This document shows positions 4,712-6,484 of a stretch of DNA of 6,484 nucleotides, one piece after another. Position 1 is the first letter of the stretch. Each line of letters starts with the position of its first letter. The notes under the pieces are model-generated. The model did no database searches. It was not told the DNA's origin and was given only the letters and a program-made list of their open reading frames with translations. The stretch spans positions 1-6,484 of the forward strand of contig CABUWA010000113.1 of NCBI GenBank assembly GCA_902495085.1, written 5' to 3'. The position numbers and the translations under genes were made by a program. This DNA is from an uncultured Collinsella sp. GTDB taxonomy: Bacteria; Actinomycetota; Coriobacteriia; Coriobacteriales; Coriobacteriaceae.

Positions 4712-5869
4712 ATGGACGAAATCGTCTGCGCAAACACTGCATTCCGCTACTGGCGCTGCCCGCCGCAAGTGCGCGATCTCTACCCGCGCCTGCCCAACTC
4801 CGAAGACGGCTGGCGAGCTCTATCCCAAACTCCTTTCGTAACCGACGTCCTCAAGACCCCAATTATCGCTGTTGCTTCGCCAGGTTGTTGTAATCACCAC
4901 TCGGGATTGCGCTCCACTATTCGCTGGGAAGGGGCATCGGAAGCCGGCACAACAATCGACACTCATTTAGGCTTTAGTGTCACCAATCCGCTTAACACGT
5001 TATTTACTATGACACGCTTTGTGTCCCAAATAGATCTCGTACTGGCCATGTACGAACTTTGCGGCTGGTTTTCTGTTTTCGAGCCGACCCCCGCTGCCGA
5101 AATGCAGTTAAAAATGGCGGAAGAGGAGAATCGCAATTCCAGCACGCAAGATCTGTTCGAACTTGATGAAGGCGAAGACGAGGCTCCTTGGAAACGCGTT
5201 TATGCCCGCGCAACCGTAAAGGCCCCAGATAATGAAGGCCAATCGAATAAGCGTGAGGATGGAAGAGAGATTACAAAACTCAAAGGTACTTCTCTTTGGA
5301 TGAGAAAGCCGCTCATCGAACTGAGCGACCTGCATCGATTCGCCGATAAGGTCAAAAGTCAAATGTGGGGAAAGCAGTTTTATGATGCCGCTCAGCAGGT
5401 TATCGGCATCGCTGCATCTCCACTCGAGGTCGCGGGGGTCCTTCTTCTAAGTCGTTCTCGACGTCTAGGTGGTTCAGGATTCAGATACGTGTACCTCAAC
5501 GATTTAACCCCTCTATCTGTGGCAGCCCAAAGCATCGCAGGTCAAAAGGTTTGCTACGGCGATATCGTGATCGTAAACCCAATCCTAATGAAGGCAGCAA
5601 TTATCGAGATCCAAGGTGAAGTCATCCATGGATCAGGCGCGGTACTTAACCACGATGCGGAGCGCATGACTGCGCTCCAGAGCATGGGTTTCGACGTGTT
5701 CCTGGTAACCCACGATATGCTTAACGACAAAAAGCAGCTAGACACCATAGTCAAAAGCGTTTGCAAACGTTTGGGGATTCGATATAAAGCCAAATCCGAG
5801 GCAATGAAGTGCGCCGAGACGCGACTGCGAGCAAATGTTTTGTGCAACTGGTTGGAAATCGGAAATTAG
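4712..5869 (+). CDS. AbiEi-like / DUF559-like (PD-(D/E)XK-type) two-domain protein
   Basis: This 385-aa protein starts at ATG 4712, five bases after GGGGAGG. The N-terminal part (about 5-125) resembles the C-terminal region of AbiEi-type antitoxin proteins: 'TTIDTHLGFSVTNPLNTLFTMTR' (split over 80-102) matches their 'g..vtsp.rTl.dla' pattern. A polar, acidic linker follows (about 130-190). The C-terminal part (about 236-375) reads like DUF559: 'SPLEVAGVLLL', 'CYGDIVIVNP' (D284), 'AIIEIQGEVIH' (E299, Q301, H306) and 'HDAERMTALQSMGFDVFLVT' (314-333). D284 with E299-x-Q301 fits a PD-(D/E)XK nuclease centre with Gln in place of Lys. Similar fusions are annotated in Actinobacteria as AbiEi-family proteins, and I recall many paralogues in Collinsella and Olsenella. 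Activity is not proven. Codon use is more AT-rich than in the DUF3825 gene, which suggests transfer. No AbiEii toxin gene follows. Confidence 0.75.
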   Translation: MDEIVCANTAFRYWRCPPQVRDLYPRLPNSEDGWRALSQTPFVTDVLKTPIIAVASPGCCNHHSGLRSTIRWEGASEAGTTIDTHLGFSVTNPLNTLFTMTRFVSQIDLVLAMYELCGWFSVFEPTPAAEMQLKMAEEENRNSSTQDLFELDEGEDEAPWKRVYARATVKAPDNEGQSNKREDGREITKLKGTSLWMRKPLIELSDLHRFADKVKSQMWGKQFYDAAQQVIGIAASPLEVAGVLLLSRSRRLGGSGFRYVYLNDLTPLSVAAQSIAGQKVCYGDIVIVNPILMKAAIIEIQGEVIHGSGAVLNHDAERMTALQSMGFDVFLVTHDMLNDKKQLDTIVKSVCKRLGIRYKAKSEAMKCAETRLRANVLCNWLEIGN

Positions 5870-6227
5870 TCGGCGACATGGCACTAGAACAACCTAGTTT
5901 GCCTGCCAGTGAATTTGTATCATTTCAAAACTATGTCGGATTACGGGGCTGGACCCGGACAGGCCGTCCATACCCTGCATTTCGCGGAATGTGCGAGTCG
6001 TCTACCTGCGGTTTTGATTTTACCGATTGCGCCATGCTCGGGGGTTCCCGGCCTGGCCCCGTAAACCGGCATGGTTTTGGAATCGTCGGGTGTGCGGGGG
6101 CGCGGTTGGCCCCGATAATGGGCCCGGCGCCGGCAGGACAGCCGTTGGGCGGATGGCGGACCACGCCGCGGATGCGAGAAACGGCGGTCCGCGGGATTCG
6201 AGATGTCCCAAGGGCGCCGGAGAGGAG

Positions 6228-6248
6228 GGCGGCGGCAACGCCGCCGCC
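6228..6248. repeat. GC-only stem-loop
   Basis: GGCGGCGGC (6228-6236) and GCCGCCGCC (6240-6248) are exact complements around AAC. An alternative pairing closes a GCAA tetraloop with a 7-bp stem. No T-tract follows on either strand. Confidence 0.6.
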
Positions 6249-6274
6249 AGCGGGTACGCGCCCCGCGGACGGGC

Positions 6275-6301
6275 TCGGCATCGAGGGCCCCTCGATGCCG
6301 A
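6275..6301. repeat. Perfect 12-bp inverted repeat with 3-base centre
   Basis: TCGGCATCGAGG (6275-6286) and CCTCGATGCCGA (6290-6301) are exact complements around GCC. It sits about 50 bp before the -35 of the tRNA-Ala promoter. No T-tract follows directly, so a termination role is uncertain; a protein-binding site or a repeat-element end is equally possible. Confidence 0.7.
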
Positions 6302-6351
6302 TCCCGTCCCGCATCCTCGCCCCGCCGCGGAAAGTTTTTCCGAAATTGTCC

Positions 6352-6380
6352 TTGCATCGCCGTCCGAGTTCCCGTATAGT
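6352..6380 (+). promoter_or_regulatory. Promoter of the tRNA-Ala gene
   Basis: TTGCAT (6352-6357) and TATAGT (6375-6380) are spaced by exactly 17 bp. Transcription would start near 6387, only about six bases before the mature tRNA. This is the clearest sigma70-type promoter in the window. Confidence 0.8.
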
Positions 6381-6392
6381 ACTTCTTCGCAC

Positions 6393-6465
6393 GGGGGCGT
6401 AGCTCAGCTGGGAGAGCGCTTGACTGGCAGTCAAGAGGTCAGGGGTTCGATCCCCCTCGTCTCCA
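6393..6465 (+). tRNA. tRNA-Ala (anticodon GGC)
   Basis: The acceptor GGGGGCG pairs with CGTCTCC, including the G3-U70 pair that defines tRNA-Ala. The D stem is GCTC/GAGC. The anticodon stem CTTGA/TCAAG has loop CTGGCAG (anticodon GGC, reading GCC). The T stem is AGGGG/CCCCT with loop TTCGATC, and the discriminator is A6465. The CCA is not encoded (CCC follows), unlike the tRNA-Val gene in this window, so CCA must be added after transcription. Confidence 0.97.
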
Positions 6466-6484
6466 CCCGAGCATTGAATGAGGC

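Larger units (their letters stand above)
5870..6351. other. 482-bp gene-less, GC-rich, structure-rich region
   Basis: Long frames occur on both strands, including one on the minus strand (5931-6434) that runs through the tRNA. They overlap each other, have low-complexity Pro/Arg/Gly/Ala compositions and lack ribosome binding sites, so I treat them as artefacts of high GC. A 43-codon frame at 5933-6064 (plus strand) has a more even composition but no good start signal. GC rises sharply after about 6040. The region holds the stem-loops at 6228-6248 and 6275-6301, and a GCGGACC/GGTCCGC pair (near 6152 and 6185). It may be a leader-like or dispersed repeat region before the tRNA promoter. Confidence 0.5.

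Noticed and set aside
5883..5898. ACTAG/CTAGT dyad after the AbiEi/DUF559-like gene as a terminator
   Set aside because: The stem has only five base pairs and is followed by TTTGCC, not a T-tract.
5931..6434. Minus-strand open frame of 167 codons and other long frames in the same area
   Set aside because: It runs through the tRNA-Ala gene, several overlapping frames are equally long, and the composition is typical of random GC-rich DNA.

Overview
The window looks like a gut Coriobacteriia genome, most likely Collinsella or a close relative (Actinomycetota). This rests on the mix of a GC-rich, high-GC3 core-like gene (3317-4105) with lower-GC accessory genes, on GGAG-type ribosome binding sites, on the two tRNA genes, and on a C-terminally DUF559-like protein of a type I associate with Collinsella and Olsenella. 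The genus is an inference from memory, not a search result.

Layout. (1) 1-718: end of a cut-off gene, then a small MNT-fold nucleotidyltransferase overlapping a 62-aa protein that resembles the C-terminal half of RelB/DinJ antitoxins. No matching HEPN or RelE-type toxin follows, so this looks like an eroded or unorthodox toxin-antitoxin remnant. (2) 719-1156: no convincing gene, with one strong hairpin near its end. (3) 1157-3271: a compact four-gene operon. A perfect 25-bp inverted repeat encloses an extended -10 promoter. It is followed by a DUF3990 (ADP-ribosyltransferase-like) protein, an XRE-type HTH protein overlapping it by 20 bp, a 61-aa unknown protein with a very good RBS, and a Doc-type Fic protein overlapping that by 4 bp. 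(4) 3317-4105: a DUF3825 protein, GC-rich. (5) 4194-4711: promoter, tRNA-Val(CAC), terminator, three exact-period 12-bp repeats, and a possible integrase tail remnant, which together look like an old integration site. (6) 4712-5869: a large protein with an AbiEi-like N-terminal half and a DUF559/PD-(D/E)XK-like C-terminal half. (7) 5870-6351: a long gene-less, GC-rich, hairpin-rich stretch. (8) 6352-6465: a consensus-like promoter and tRNA-Ala(GGC).

How the parts work together. The central operon is the most interesting object. Two proteins of known toxin folds (ART-like DUF3990 and Doc-like Fic) are each paired by position with a possible antidote (the XRE protein and the 61-aa protein). All four appear to be expressed from one promoter buried in an operator that the XRE protein probably binds. 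This suggests a linked double toxin-antitoxin or anti-phage cassette with one autoregulatory switch. The tRNA-Val scar and the AbiEi/DUF559-like gene indicate that the right half is also an accessory or defence-type region.
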